DNA of 64,000 bases from WRAU01 sp964277385 (GTDB lineage: Bacteria; Pseudomonadota; Alphaproteobacteria; WRAU01; Hepatincolaceae). Positions 1 to 9,946 of the stretch are shown here, piece after piece. The DNA lies in contig OZ195520.1 in the NCBI GenBank assembly GCA_964277385.1, positions 1,178,001 to 1,242,000 on the forward strand. Reading direction: 5' to 3'. Made by a program: the position numbers and the translations under genes. Within the stretch, counting starts at the first letter, position 1, and every line of letters begins with the position of its first letter. The notes beneath the pieces are model-generated. The model did no database searches. It was not told where the DNA came from and saw only the letters and a list, made by a program, of their open reading frames with translations.

Positions 1-1741
1 AGTTTTCTCCTTTTTCATTGTTTTCAATTCTATAATCAGAATCAAACCAACTTGGTAAATTAGTAGTGACATTTGTATCTGTCATTTTTATTTCTCTATC
101 AGCATGTAAAACATTATAAGAATAAGAGATTTTTAAATTAAATATTGAAGTATCTTGAATATCAGCAATAACATTAACATTGCTTAATTCAATATTTCCA
201 GTAGAATTAACCCCATTAATAAAACTAGAACTTGCTGTAGTAATTAAATTCTTATCTACGCCTATTTTTAAAGTTCCTCTTTCTTCTTTATTACCTAAAA
301 ATAAGCTATCAACATTTAGCATTGTTCCATATACTGATAGATTTTTACTAACATTTATATCTAAAGTTCCGCTTTTTACCTCTATTTTAGAATACGAACC
401 CATTTCTAAACTTTCAAAATTTAACCTGCTGATAGTATCAAAATGTATTTCTGCACTTGATCCCATTTTTAAATTATCAACTTTAAAATCACCAACAATA
501 TAATACTTGGTGGAATATAGATCTAAGGTATTTATCTGCACATTCTTTGATTTCATTTCACTTACATATTCTATTCTTAAATATCCTTTTTTATTAGGAT
601 CACTAATTTCATTAATTTCACTATTTTTTGATAAAATTGAAACCTTACCTCCTTTTATTACTAATTTATCTAAATAAACACTTCTAAGGGTTAATTCTGG
701 AGTTGGATCATCTTCTTTTATATTTCCATCTTTATCTGGAATTTTTAGTCCCTCAAAAACTAAAGTTCCCTTAACATCTCCAACATAATCACCACCTTCA
801 TTTTTAGCATAATTTATATTATTAATACTTCCGCTATTTTGAATGGTCATTCCCCCTAATAATTTTAAATCTCTAGCTTTAATGGTATTAACCATTCCTG
901 AACCCTCTATAGTAATTAGCGTATCTTCAGGATCTTTATCTATATCGCTATTATCTGATAATACATTATCTACTGTGAATATATTATAATCACCCTTAAT
1001 TACAACATTACCAGAAACTACATGAAGTTGTGCTGCATCTATTTTGCCTATGGTTAAATTTCCTTTATCTACAACTTCTATTCTACCACCTTTATTGAGG
1101 TCTTTGTAGCCTTCATTAGTACTCTCATCATTATCAAAGCTTGTTAAATACTTGTATTCATAATTAAAAATACTATCAATACTTGTATTGCCTCCCATAA
1201 TACGAAAATATCCATTAACCAAATACAATTCATTTAATTTTGCCGATTTTAAAGAAACCGTGCTGGAACTACTTTTAATTTCTATCACCGATTTACTACC
1301 CTCTCCGGTAGTGATATTATTAATTCTCACATTAGAAAATCCATAAACGGTAAAAATAGAGGGTTTATCCGCCTCTGTATTAGTAAATGATAGCTCTTCT
1401 ATAATAATAGAATTAGAATTTCTAAACGTAAAGTATGAGTTATTTAGAGATACATTAACTTCATATTTAGAATTAGGTGGAATAATCCTATTGAGATTCA
1501 ACTTAGAATCATACATATCAATATTTAATTTTTCTTGAGAAAAAATAATACTACCTATCTCTAAATTAGATTTATTTTTTAATGAAATATTTTCTTCTTC
1601 AACAAAAAAAACTTTATCACGATTATTAATATAACATTCATCAATATTGGGGAAATCACAACTTTTAGCATTCAGAAAAAATGGAAAAATTGCGGTTATA
1701 ATAAAAAATAAAATAATAATAAATCTAATCAGTATATTCAT
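1..1741 (-). CDS. Large exported beta-helix-like (autotransporter-type) protein, N-terminal part only
   Basis: The frame is open from an ATG at 1741 to the left edge (580 codons), so the C-terminus is outside the window. Residues 1-25 form a signal peptide with a long hydrophobic core ending ...FFLNA. Two cysteines follow at 28 and 36. The rest is rich in Asn, Ser, Asp and Ile and is built of short hydrophobic strands separated by polar turns and Gly/Asn (for example VNGYFRIMGGNTSI), the pattern of a right-handed beta-helix passenger domain. An AAGAGA ribosome-binding site lies 5-6 bases before the start. It is 44 bp downstream of ispE on the same strand and may be co-transcribed. No motif names a family; an autotransporter or adhesin is an inference, and the C-terminal barrel that would prove it cannot be seen. 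Confidence 0.7.
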   Translation of the reverse strand, partial: MNILIRFIIILFFIITAIFPFFLNAKSCDFPNIDECYINNRDKVFFVEEENISLKNKSNLEIGSIIFSQEKLNIDMYDSKLNLNRIIPPNSKYEVNVSLNNSYFTFRNSNSIIIEELSFTNTEADKPSIFTVYGFSNVRINNITTGEGSKSVIEIKSSSSTVSLKSAKLNELYLVNGYFRIMGGNTSIDSIFNYEYKYLTSFDNDESTNEGYKDLNKGGRIEVVDKGNLTIGKIDAAQLHVVSGNVVIKGDYNIFTVDNVLSDNSDIDKDPEDTLITIEGSGMVNTIKARDLKLLGGMTIQNSGSINNINYAKNEGGDYVGDVKGTLVFEGLKIPDKDGNIKEDDPTPELTLRSVYLDKLVIKGGKVSILSKNSEINEISDPNKKGYLRIEYVSEMKSKNVQINTLDLYSTKYYIVGDFKVDNLKMGSSAEIHFDTISRLNFESLEMGSYSKIEVKSGTLDINVSKNLSVYGTMLNVDSLFLGNKEERGTLKIGVDKNLITTASSSFINGVNSTGNIELSNVNVIADIQDTSIFNLKISYSYNVLHADREIKMTDTNVTTNLPSWFDSDYRIENNEKGEN

Positions 1742-1785
1742 GTATTCTCTTTGTATTTTTTTAGATGATAAAGTATAACACCTAA

Positions 1786-2667
1786 CTAAATTTTTGAAAT
1801 AGAAATCCAATAATTTGGATATAATTCTTCCATTTTTTCTTTGGCTAATAAAATCGATTGATTATCTTTATATATAGCAAAACAGGTAGAGCCACTACCA
1901 CTCATCCTACTTAATAAGGCATTAGTATTATCTAAATTTTCTAAGATATTTGCAATATTTTTGTTTAAAGATAAACTTGCACTTAGTAAATCATTTTTTG
2001 TAGTTTTAAGAAAAGAAATTAAATCTTTTAAGTCATGAAATTCTAGCTCTTTAATATTACTTATTGGAGTGGAATAATTTTTATCTGCAGAATCAACAAA
2101 GTTTTTAAAAACATCCGCCGTTATAAGCGATTGTTTTGGATTAATTAACAACATTGGTAATTCAACCAAATTAATTGGGGTAGTAATTTCTCCAAAACCC
2201 TCAAACACACAAGGTTTTTGATGTAAACACACTGGAACATCTGATCCGAATTTTTTTGCAATATTAATTAATTCTAAAAAAGATAGATTCAAATTAAATA
2301 AATCATTCATAGCCACTATAGTTATGGCGGTATTAGAAGAACCTCCCCCTATACCTCCACCAATTGGTAATTTTTTTTGTAAATCTACATGAATTTTTTC
2401 TTTTATATTAAAATTTTCTTGAAAATAAGAAATTACCTTAATTATGCTATTACTCTTTAAATTGGGTAAACAATCAGCAAAACAGCCCTTAGCTTTTATA
2501 GAATTTACATCATCACTCCTTTTCAAAGAAAAAACTAACTCATCATAAATATCAGGAAAATAAGTAATGCTTTGTAATTTATGAAAACAATTAGATTCTT
2601 TAGATAAAATATGTAAAAACAAATTAATTTTTGCTTTAGACTTATAAAAAAAAGAATCAATAATCAT
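1786..2667 (-). CDS. ispE: 4-diphosphocytidyl-2-C-methyl-D-erythritol kinase (IspE)
   Basis: IspE phosphorylates CDP-methylerythritol with ATP in the MEP isoprenoid pathway in the cytoplasm. The 293-residue protein has the family length. It shows the N-terminal KAKINLFLHI motif (residues 11-20), the glycine-rich GHMP ATP loop LPIGGGIGGGSSNTA (100-114), the GSDVP motif with the expected catalytic Asp at 143, and the C-terminal GHMP motif MSGSGSTCFAIY. Its presence means isoprenoids (quinone tails, carrier lipids) are made by the MEP route; Rickettsia proper has lost this pathway. It is followed on the same strand by the exported beta-helix gene. Confidence 0.95.
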   Translation of the reverse strand: MIIDSFFYKSKAKINLFLHILSKESNCFHKLQSITYFPDIYDELVFSLKRSDDVNSIKAKGCFADCLPNLKSNSIIKVISYFQENFNIKEKIHVDLQKKLPIGGGIGGGSSNTAITIVAMNDLFNLNLSFLELINIAKKFGSDVPVCLHQKPCVFEGFGEITTPINLVELPMLLINPKQSLITADVFKNFVDSADKNYSTPISNIKELEFHDLKDLISFLKTTKNDLLSASLSLNKNIANILENLDNTNALLSRMSGSGSTCFAIYKDNQSILLAKEKMEELYPNYWISISKI

Positions 2668-2960
2668 AAAAAAGACCTATAAAAAATAATTTAATCTTAA
2701 AATCAAAATAGATTCTACAAGTTAAATTAGAAACTGTATAGCAAAATAAACGCAATCAGCTCTCTATAACTAATTTGTTATAAAATGGTTTATAAGTACT
2801 TCGGTTTAATAAATCAAATTCATATTCCCTAAAAGAATTGATTTTTTTATTATATTGCTTATCGTTTAAAAAAATCTCAAAAAGTAATAATGTAAATCCA
2901 ATTAACTACTTTATTTTTCATCAAATAATAACAAAATAGAAAAACCATTCTTCATTTTTA

Positions 2961-4709
2961 CTACTTAATAGTTCTATCTATAGTAGGTACATATCCGCTT
3001 TTTTCTTTAATATTTTTATCCAAATAAGAAGGAAAATTACCATTTAGCTTACTTGTTATTTCTTCTAATAATTTATCTTCTGGGGTTAAATTAGAAGCAC
3101 GATACCAAGTTGCTACAGCTTCTTTTTTATAACCCATTTGCCACAAAATATCTCCCAAATGATCTACTAAAATAGGATCATAAGACATAATAGAATTTGC
3201 TTTTTCAGAGTACTCTAATGCTTTTTTATATTGTCCTTTTTTAAATAAACCAAAAGCATAAGAATCTAAAATGTTAGGATTTTCAGGTAAACTATCTATT
3301 GCTTTTTTAAGCATATTAAGAGATTCATCAATATTTTTATCTCTAATAATCCAAGAATATGCCAAATAGTTTATTAACAATGGATCTTCTGGATTAATTT
3401 TTTGTGCTTCTAACATATCTTGCTCGGCACTTAACCAATTACCAGACTTATCGTAAGATATTCCCCTAAAGAAATAAGCTAACCATTTACCAATTTTATA
3501 ATTATTTTTTTCTGATACCTGTAAGGCTTTGGTATAATTATCTATTGATAATCTGTAGTCTTTATCTTTATGGTAAATTAAACCAAGTTCTACAAATAAT
3601 TTAGCATTATCAGGATCATTAGATATTTGAGATGATATATAAGAAATAGCTTCTTTTTTATTTCCTAATTCGCTATTAATGTCAATGACGTTTTGTGAAA
3701 CAATCCTAGAGTAATAACTGTTATTAGGTATTTTTTTGTAAATATCTAAAGCATTATTATAATCACCTAATATCTCGTAAAAAGAAGCAACTTCAAATAG
3801 CGCAGGAATATTAGTAGGATCCAACATTAGTGAAATATTAGCTACAGCAATACTATCTGAATATATATATATTGGATTAATTTCCACAGACATAAGTTTA
3901 CTAATTCTAAAAATTAAATCAGAAATAACTTTTCTATAATCAATTTCTATTGGTGGTTTAATATAATCTAAAGCTTTTTCATTAGTTAAAAAATTATCAC
4001 TTAAATAATCAACAAAAAAATTAACAGATTTTTCTTTTTCTCCCGAAATATAAAGAAGTTTTGAGTAATAAATAATAGATTCTAAATTAACATAAGAGTT
4101 ATTAAGCTCAAAAAAATCTTTTTCAGCAATTTTATCCCTTTTATTTAGTAAATTTAACAATCCTTTTTCATAGAGATATAAATCAGGAGCAAAAACTTTA
4201 ACGATTTCATTAATTTCTTCAAATTCTTCTATATTATTTTCTTTCATAGCCTTATAACTTTTTAAAGAACTAAGCATAATATCAATTAAAGAATCTTTTT
4301 CAATAGGAGAAGATGATAAATTATTAATTACAGAATCAATATTGTTAGATTTAATATCTTCAAGCAAAATAACTAAATTAGATAAAAAGTGTTGTTGATT
4401 TTTTATAACAATTTTTTGAGCTAAATAGAAAGATTGTTTAAAATCTCTTTGCATAACCGAAAATAACAAATATTCTTCTGCCAAATTCATATTGTAAGGA
4501 TCTAATTTATAGGCTTTTTTATAAAAAGAATCGGCTTTTTTGTAATCGAAACTGCTATTAGCTAACCTAGCTTTCATAACGTAATTAAGATAACTTTCTT
4601 GAGAATTGTCTTTGTCAAGAGCACTATTAAAGAATAAAAATCCTAATAAAATCATAAATAATAACGATAACAATAAATATATAATTTTTTTGTTAATCTT
4701 TTTTTTCAT
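2961..4709 (-). CDS. Membrane-anchored tetratricopeptide repeat protein
   Basis: The 582-residue protein has one N-terminal transmembrane segment (about residues 9-27) after a lysine-rich start, so most of it lies on the periplasmic side. Helical repeats fill the rest. The clearest TPR units lie between about residues 290 and 560 (for example AKLFVELGLIYHKDKDYRLS, DYNNALDIYKKIPNN and YKKALEYSEKANSIM), with the usual Ala/Gly/Tyr pattern, and earlier repeats are degenerate. Proteins of this design are common in Alphaproteobacteria and serve as scaffolds; no catalytic motif is visible. It is divergent from the uracil-DNA glycosylase gene, so a promoter region lies between 4710 and 4822. The exact role is unknown. 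Confidence 0.8.
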   Translation of the reverse strand: MKKKINKKIIYLLLSLLFMILLGFLFFNSALDKDNSQESYLNYVMKARLANSSFDYKKADSFYKKAYKLDPYNMNLAEEYLLFSVMQRDFKQSFYLAQKIVIKNQQHFLSNLVILLEDIKSNNIDSVINNLSSSPIEKDSLIDIMLSSLKSYKAMKENNIEEFEEINEIVKVFAPDLYLYEKGLLNLLNKRDKIAEKDFFELNNSYVNLESIIYYSKLLYISGEKEKSVNFFVDYLSDNFLTNEKALDYIKPPIEIDYRKVISDLIFRISKLMSVEINPIYIYSDSIAVANISLMLDPTNIPALFEVASFYEILGDYNNALDIYKKIPNNSYYSRIVSQNVIDINSELGNKKEAISYISSQISNDPDNAKLFVELGLIYHKDKDYRLSIDNYTKALQVSEKNNYKIGKWLAYFFRGISYDKSGNWLSAEQDMLEAQKINPEDPLLINYLAYSWIIRDKNIDESLNMLKKAIDSLPENPNILDSYAFGLFKKGQYKKALEYSEKANSIMSYDPILVDHLGDILWQMGYKKEAVATWYRASNLTPEDKLLEEITSKLNGNFPSYLDKNIKEKSGYVPTIDRTIK

Positions 4710-4822
4710 AATCCAATTGTATCCAATGTTAATTTTTTTTAGGTTAATTTCTTAATATCAATTTTATACATACAATGATAGTATATAAAAATACATTTTA
4801 TTATAATATAAATTATTTGATT

Positions 4823-5632
4823 ATGAATTCAAACAAAATTATTAGATTAGTTGATTTTTATCATTCTATGGGAATTGATTATCTTATAGATAACATAAAT
4901 ATAAAATCTTTAAAAAATGAATATTTAGCCGCAAAAGCATCTGAAAATAAAGAAAATAATAATTCTTTAGCCACTAATTTTGCAATTAAAAAAAATATTA
5001 AAGAACAACTTCCTATTAAAGAGATAGAAAGTAAACCTAAATTAGATTTAGATCATATTAAAACATTAGAAGAGTTAAAACAAAAGTTATTAAATTTTAA
5101 TGATTGCTTACTTAAAAAAACGGCTATTAATACTGTATTTGGTTGTGGAGACCATAACTCTGAAATTATGCTAATTGGTGAAGCACCAGGAGCTGAAGAA
5201 GATGAAAAAGGTGAACCATTTGTAGGAAGAAGTGGTAAATTATTAATGAAAGCACTTGAGAGCATAAATTTACCAAGAGATAAAATTTTCATTACAAATA
5301 CTATTTTTTGGAGACCGCCTGGAAATAGAAATCCAACGATAGAAGAAATGCAAATATGTTATCCTTTTATAAAAAGAATGATAGAAATCATTAACCCTAA
5401 ACTAATAATAATAGTTGGAAAAGTGGCAACAACTAACTTAATAAAAACCGATGAACCAATAGGAAAAATGAGAGGGAAATGGTTCAATCTAAAATTAGGT
5501 AGTAACTCTTATTTAAGTAGAGTTGTTTTTCATCCTTCTTATTTATTAAGAAACTCTACTCAAAAAAAATCTCTGTGGCTTGATTTATTAGAAATTAAAG
5601 ATAAAATAAAATCTATTAATACTCAAACTTAG
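4823..5632 (+). CDS. Uracil-DNA glycosylase, family 4 type
   Basis: The enzyme removes uracil from DNA as the first step of base-excision repair. The signature GEAPGAEEDEKGEPFVGRSG (20 residues) is clear, with the N-terminal CLLKKTAIN and the C-terminal HPSYLLR motif that completes the uracil pocket. Cysteines are present in CLLKKTAIN, FGCGD and MQICYPF, consistent with the iron-sulfur-containing family, though full cluster ligation cannot be judged. The frame is open from an upstream ATG at 4775, but the ATG at 4823 (MNSNKIIRL) gives the N-terminus expected for alphaproteobacterial members; neither start has a strong Shine-Dalgarno. The gene is 7 bp upstream of the lytic transglycosylase gene, so the two are likely one operon. 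Confidence 0.88.
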   Translation: MNSNKIIRLVDFYHSMGIDYLIDNINIKSLKNEYLAAKASENKENNNSLATNFAIKKNIKEQLPIKEIESKPKLDLDHIKTLEELKQKLLNFNDCLLKKTAINTVFGCGDHNSEIMLIGEAPGAEEDEKGEPFVGRSGKLLMKALESINLPRDKIFITNTIFWRPPGNRNPTIEEMQICYPFIKRMIEIINPKLIIIVGKVATTNLIKTDEPIGKMRGKWFNLKLGSNSYLSRVVFHPSYLLRNSTQKKSLWLDLLEIKDKIKSINTQT

Positions 5633-5639
5633 GAATAAA

Positions 5640-7505
5640 ATGATAAAAAAGATAATGATTTTTAATATTTTTATATTATTATTCAGTACCACTTTTACAA
5701 TAATAAATTTTTCAAAATTATATGGTAATGAAGAAACCAAGTACTATTTTGATAGATCTGTATATTTTGATGCTTATAAAGAACTTCCTAAAATATTATC
5801 ACAATCAGATATAAAAAAATATTTTGATGCTTATCAGTTACAAAAAAATGGGGAATTTACTGAATCTGATAAAATGTTATCTGTTATAAAAAATCCTATT
5901 TTAGTAGGATATATCTATTATATTAGATACTTTCAAACTTCTTATAATGTTACTTTTGATGAACTAAGAGATTGGCTATATAAATACAGCGATATAGCTG
6001 TTGCAAGCCTTGTATACAAAAAAGCACAAGCCCTGTCAAAAAACAGATCGCAAACTATAACCCTTAAAAAACCTAATAGTTTTTATGATAGATTTATTCC
6101 TATTTATAAAAGACATGAATTTTTTAATGATGTTGAACCCTTATTACCTAATAATAGTATTGCAAAAGTTACTATCTCTAGTAATAAAACAACCGAATCT
6201 ATAAAAAAGCATTTAAAAGACGGGAAAACTCTAAATGCTAAAAAAATATTATTATCTACTTCTACAATAAAAAATTTGGATAACAACACTTACAATCATT
6301 ATGCTTCAATACTAGCTAAATCGTATTTTTTAGATGGAGAAGATGATCAAGCAATTTTTTGGGCAAGAAGAGCAACTAGAGAAAATCCCGATGCTTTTCC
6401 TGAAGCAACATTTACGATGGGGCTTTCTTATTTTCGCTTAAAAGAATATTCAAAAAGCGCTAGTTCTTTTAAAAAGCTAATGCAAGTTAGTGTGTTATCT
6501 GATGATACCATATCTAAATCTGCTTATTGGTATGCTAGAGTGTCTTTAATTTTAGGAAACATACCAGAATATTATAGAGCACTTAAGGTGGCTTCTAAAT
6601 ATATTTATAATTTCTATGGTATTATAGCCTCAGAAGAATTAGGAATAACACCAAACTACACTTGGAATTACTTAAGTTTTCCTAAAGGATCAATCTCTGT
6701 ACTAGAAGAAAATCCTTATGCCCGTAGAGCATTATCTTTATTACAATTTGGACTTTTTGATTGGGCTGAACAAGAACTTATTTTCTTAGCCAATTACGAT
6801 GCTTCTGCAATGAGTAAATCAAACGAGGTAAAAACTCTAAATGCATTAATTTATATGGCACAACAAATTCCTATGCCCGCATTAGGGTTAAAATTCGCCG
6901 GACAACAAGGAATGTACTATGGATTATCTCATCTTTCTTATCCTATTTTTTTTGTTGAGCTAAATACAGGGTATGAACTTGATCCAGCATTATTATTAGC
7001 AGTTATGAGAAGGGAATCTTCTTTTTATTCAGGGGCTATGAGTGGTCCTGGTGCTACTGGATTAATGCAAATTATGCCTAAAACTGCTGAATATGTAATA
7101 AAAAAATATGATTTAGATGATCAATTCAATCAAATGTTGACCTCACCAAAAGCAAATATAGAAATTGGTCAACAATATGTAAAACAACTCATAAATGTAA
7201 CCGATGGTAATTTAATATATGTATTAGGTGGTTTTAATGCTGGATCTTATAATATAGACAGATGGAAGGCAGATAAACATCGTAAATCATCAGAAGATGC
7301 TCTATTTTTTATTGAGAGCATACCTTATAGAGAAACCCGTGAATATATAAAAATCGTTACTACAGATTATTGGATTTATCAGTATAAATTAGGATTAGAA
7401 CACTATGCACTTTATTCTTTAGTTCAAGGAGGACAACCTATTTATTATAATATAGATCAAAATGCGATATCTAAACTCAAGAATTTTTCATATAAACCAA
7501 ATTAA
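5640..7505 (+). CDS. Soluble lytic murein transglycosylase (Slt70-like)
   Basis: The protein cleaves the MurNAc-GlcNAc bond of peptidoglycan to a 1,6-anhydro product in the periplasm. At 621 residues it matches Slt70. It has an N-terminal signal or anchor segment (residues 3-22), a long alpha-helical superhelix with TPR-like pieces (about 200-420), and a C-terminal SLT domain. The catalytic Glu is E459 in VMRRESSF, followed by GATGLMQIMPKTA and LGGFNAG, all family hallmarks. Retention of an intact murein-cleaving enzyme implies that the cell still has peptidoglycan to remodel, which matters when reading the degenerate PBP homologue at 45.3 kb. It ends facing folC, with a weak hairpin at about 7509-7536 between them. 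Confidence 0.93.
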   Translation: MIKKIMIFNIFILLFSTTFTIINFSKLYGNEETKYYFDRSVYFDAYKELPKILSQSDIKKYFDAYQLQKNGEFTESDKMLSVIKNPILVGYIYYIRYFQTSYNVTFDELRDWLYKYSDIAVASLVYKKAQALSKNRSQTITLKKPNSFYDRFIPIYKRHEFFNDVEPLLPNNSIAKVTISSNKTTESIKKHLKDGKTLNAKKILLSTSTIKNLDNNTYNHYASILAKSYFLDGEDDQAIFWARRATRENPDAFPEATFTMGLSYFRLKEYSKSASSFKKLMQVSVLSDDTISKSAYWYARVSLILGNIPEYYRALKVASKYIYNFYGIIASEELGITPNYTWNYLSFPKGSISVLEENPYARRALSLLQFGLFDWAEQELIFLANYDASAMSKSNEVKTLNALIYMAQQIPMPALGLKFAGQQGMYYGLSHLSYPIFFVELNTGYELDPALLLAVMRRESSFYSGAMSGPGATGLMQIMPKTAEYVIKKYDLDDQFNQMLTSPKANIEIGQQYVKQLINVTDGNLIYVLGGFNAGSYNIDRWKADKHRKSSEDALFFIESIPYRETREYIKIVTTDYWIYQYKLGLEHYALYSLVQGGQPIYYNIDQNAISKLKNFSYKPN

Positions 7506-7687
7506 GATTTAATCTCATATTGCCTATATTGAGATTAGGTCATTACATGCAAAATAAAAAAATGTTTCTTGTTTTATTAATTTAAAACATTATGTATGGG
7601 TTTATTTTATATATAAACACATCAACTATTTTATAAAGAAAGTTTGTTGACTTATTTAACATGATTTTTCTAACAATAGTGCTTGAC

Positions 7688-8989
7688 CTATTTATCAATA
7701 CAATTATCAGAAAGAATTTTACCTAATAAATATAAAGATCCACAAATAAAAATAGCATTCTCTTTTAAATCTTTATCTATTTTCTGCAGTGTATATTTTA
7801 TACTATCAAACTCTATAGATTTTAAGTTATAAGTTTTTGCAATTAATAAAATATCACTAACAGAATAACTAACATGATCTTTAATTTCTATGGGATAAAT
7901 AATAATATTAAAATCTTTAAGATTTGATGTAATAATGTTAAAAAATCCATCTAAATCTTTTTTTACTAACATTCCTATAAAAATATGAATATTACTATCA
8001 CTCTTATAACGATTTTTTATAAAATCACATAAAACTCTACACCCAGAAAGATTATGAGCTCCATCTAAATAAACTTCTGATTTCTGAAATTTAATATTAT
8101 AAAGGCTATCAACTTTTTGTAATCTACCTAACCAGCTAGTATTATTTAGCATAGATGGTAATTCATTATAATTAAACTTATCCTGCAATATGTTTATGCA
8201 AGTTATAATAGCTAGGCTGGCATTATAATACTGATGATTACCTTGTAATCCGATTTTACTTAAAATAATTTTTTTATTATTATAAAATAAGATTGGATAT
8301 TTTCCCTGAAAATTAATACTATAATCAATTCCACCAGCAATTAGTTCTGAATTTAATCTTAATGATTGTTTTTTAATTATTTTTAGAATTTTATTTTTTT
8401 GATAATCTGTAATTACCTTAGAATTTTCCTTAATAATTCCTGATTTTTCATAGGTTATTTGCTCTAAAGTATTTCCTAAAAAATTTTGATGATCAAAATC
8501 TATAGTACTAATAATACTTAATAAAGTATTTTTAACTACATTACTAGCATCTAACCTACCACCCACTCCTACTTCTATAATGCAAAAATCTGCAGATTTT
8601 TCAAAAAAAGCTACAAATCCTATTACCATTGTTAGCTCAAAAATAGTTAAATTCTTATATCCTTCAATGTATTGTAATTTAGATTTAATTTCTTCCAAAT
8701 AACTATCAGATATTAATTCTCCTGAAAGGCGAAATCTCTCATTATAATAAACCAAATGAGGAGAAGTAAAGACATTAACCGAATAACCATGACCTTCTAG
8801 TATGCTTCTTAAAAATGCACAAGTAGACCCTTTACCATTAGTTCCTGCAACATGAATTATATTTTTGATTTTATCTTGAGGATTTCCTATTTTTTCTAAA
8901 AAAATTCTAATGCGAGATAAAGATAAATCTACAAAGTTTAAATGATCATTAGTAAAAATATTATTAATCAAAATAGTTAACTCCATCAA
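7688..8989 (-). CDS. folC: Bifunctional dihydrofolate synthase / folylpolyglutamate synthase (FolC)
   Basis: FolC joins glutamate to dihydropteroate and extends folate polyglutamate tails. The 433-residue Mur-ligase-type protein carries the ATP loop HVAGTNGKGSTCAF (P-loop at about 49-56), the family motif TSPHLVYYNERFR, and VGVGGRLDASNVV. It starts with two consecutive ATG codons (8989 and 8986). In most Alphaproteobacteria folC directly follows accD. Here accD is on the same strand, but the two are separated by about 950 bp holding a DUF5710 gene and decayed sequence, which suggests an insertion into an ancestral accD-folC pair. Confidence 0.93.
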   Translation of the reverse strand: MMELTILINNIFTNDHLNFVDLSLSRIRIFLEKIGNPQDKIKNIIHVAGTNGKGSTCAFLRSILEGHGYSVNVFTSPHLVYYNERFRLSGELISDSYLEEIKSKLQYIEGYKNLTIFELTMVIGFVAFFEKSADFCIIEVGVGGRLDASNVVKNTLLSIISTIDFDHQNFLGNTLEQITYEKSGIIKENSKVITDYQKNKILKIIKKQSLRLNSELIAGGIDYSINFQGKYPILFYNNKKIILSKIGLQGNHQYYNASLAIITCINILQDKFNYNELPSMLNNTSWLGRLQKVDSLYNIKFQKSEVYLDGAHNLSGCRVLCDFIKNRYKSDSNIHIFIGMLVKKDLDGFFNIITSNLKDFNIIIYPIEIKDHVSYSVSDILLIAKTYNLKSIEFDSIKYTLQKIDKDLKENAIFICGSLYLLGKILSDNCIDK

Positions 8990-9233
8990 AAATTAGAACT
9001 TCATTATTATAATAAATAAATTGTAATTTTTTAATATATAATTAATTATGGCAATTATTACAAAATAAGCCCAATTTTATATGATGAAATATTTTATGAT
9101 AAGAAAATATCTCTATTAATTGATGTAAAAATAATAATTATGTATGAAAAAAAATTTAATAATTAAATACATAAAAAACCTAAAATGATATCATTAAATT
9201 AATTTATTAAAATTAATTCTGTAGGTATGAATT

Positions 9234-9419
9234 ATGTCAAAAATTTATTTATCTTTACCCTTTAAAGAAAAAGATGAAGCTAAAAAATTTGGTGCTAAGT
9301 GGGATCCTGCTGTAAAAAAATGGTATATCACTGAAAATATAAATACTGATAACTTTACAAAATGGTTTATTAAAAATAATGATTCTAAAAAATTAAATGT
9401 TTTATCTGACAAATATTAA
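9234..9419 (+). CDS. Small stand-alone DUF5710-like protein
   Basis: The 61-residue protein consists almost wholly of one small domain. The pattern IYLSLPFKEKDEAKKFGAKW followed by DPAVKKWYI matches my memory of DUF5710 (IYLxVPYxEKDEAKxLGARWD...KKWYVP), which usually forms one module of longer plasmid, primase or conjugation proteins. Its biochemical role is not established. The gene is on the strand opposite to its flanking genes folC and accD and is followed by decayed sequence, so it is probably the surviving part of an acquired element. The small size and clear motif support a real gene. Confidence 0.75.
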   Translation: MSKIYLSLPFKEKDEAKKFGAKWDPAVKKWYITENINTDNFTKWFIKNNDSKKLNVLSDKY

Positions 9420-9519
9420 TCGTGTACGTTGAAATTAAAAAAGACACAATGTTATGAGCCCTCCAATTATGGATAAGTAAAATAAAAAAACCAAGTTATA
9501 ATAATTTTGACCTATAGAA

Positions 9520-9837
9520 AGTATTTATCAGACTATGTAATCTCTGAAATTGATAATCATATTAAGTATTATAAGAAAGATTATAGTAAAACATAGATAA
9601 ATATTATTATATGAATCAATTCGAGATTGTAATGCTCAGATCAGGTGATTTTGGACCCCCTATGACAAACCTGACGAAGCTTTTTGTATTTTGTATAAAA
9701 GAAAAAAATATATTAAATTTCATTTAATAAACCCTCAGTTTAAAGGAGGACAAATCAACCATCTTATACAATTAAGTTTACAAAGCATATTATATTTAAA
9801 TCTCTACAAGTATGTACAATATAACGCTTATCTTTAA
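9520..9837 (+). pseudogene. Frameshifted gene remnant of unknown family
   Basis: Between the DUF5710 gene and accD the plus strand holds protein-like pieces in different frames broken by stops. The piece near 9520-9594 reads RKYLSDYVISEIDNHIKYYK. The segment at 9649-9837 is open for 62 codons and contains FWTPYDKPDEAFCILYKRKK and GGQINHLIQLSLQ before its stop. Composition looks like former coding sequence, not random AT-rich spacer. I do not recognise the family. A DPPY-like string appears only if a frameshift is assumed, so a methyltransferase origin would be speculation. The remainder of 9420-9946 shows no gene. Confidence 0.35.
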
Positions 9838-9946
9838 AAGAAAATTACCTTAAAACTTTCCAAAAAATAATACACTAACAATAAATATCTATCAGATATC
9901 TACCAAGTAAAATAAGTTATTTTTTAAAATAGTAATTTGGTAAAAA

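Noticed and set aside
180..503. 107-codon plus-strand frame at the left edge
   Set aside because: The minus strand there is a continuous 580-codon frame with a signal peptide; this is its shadow.
9649..9700. Possible DPPY methyltransferase motif in the remnant
   Set aside because: The motif appears only if a frameshift is assumed. No other methyltransferase motif is visible, so I did not name the family.
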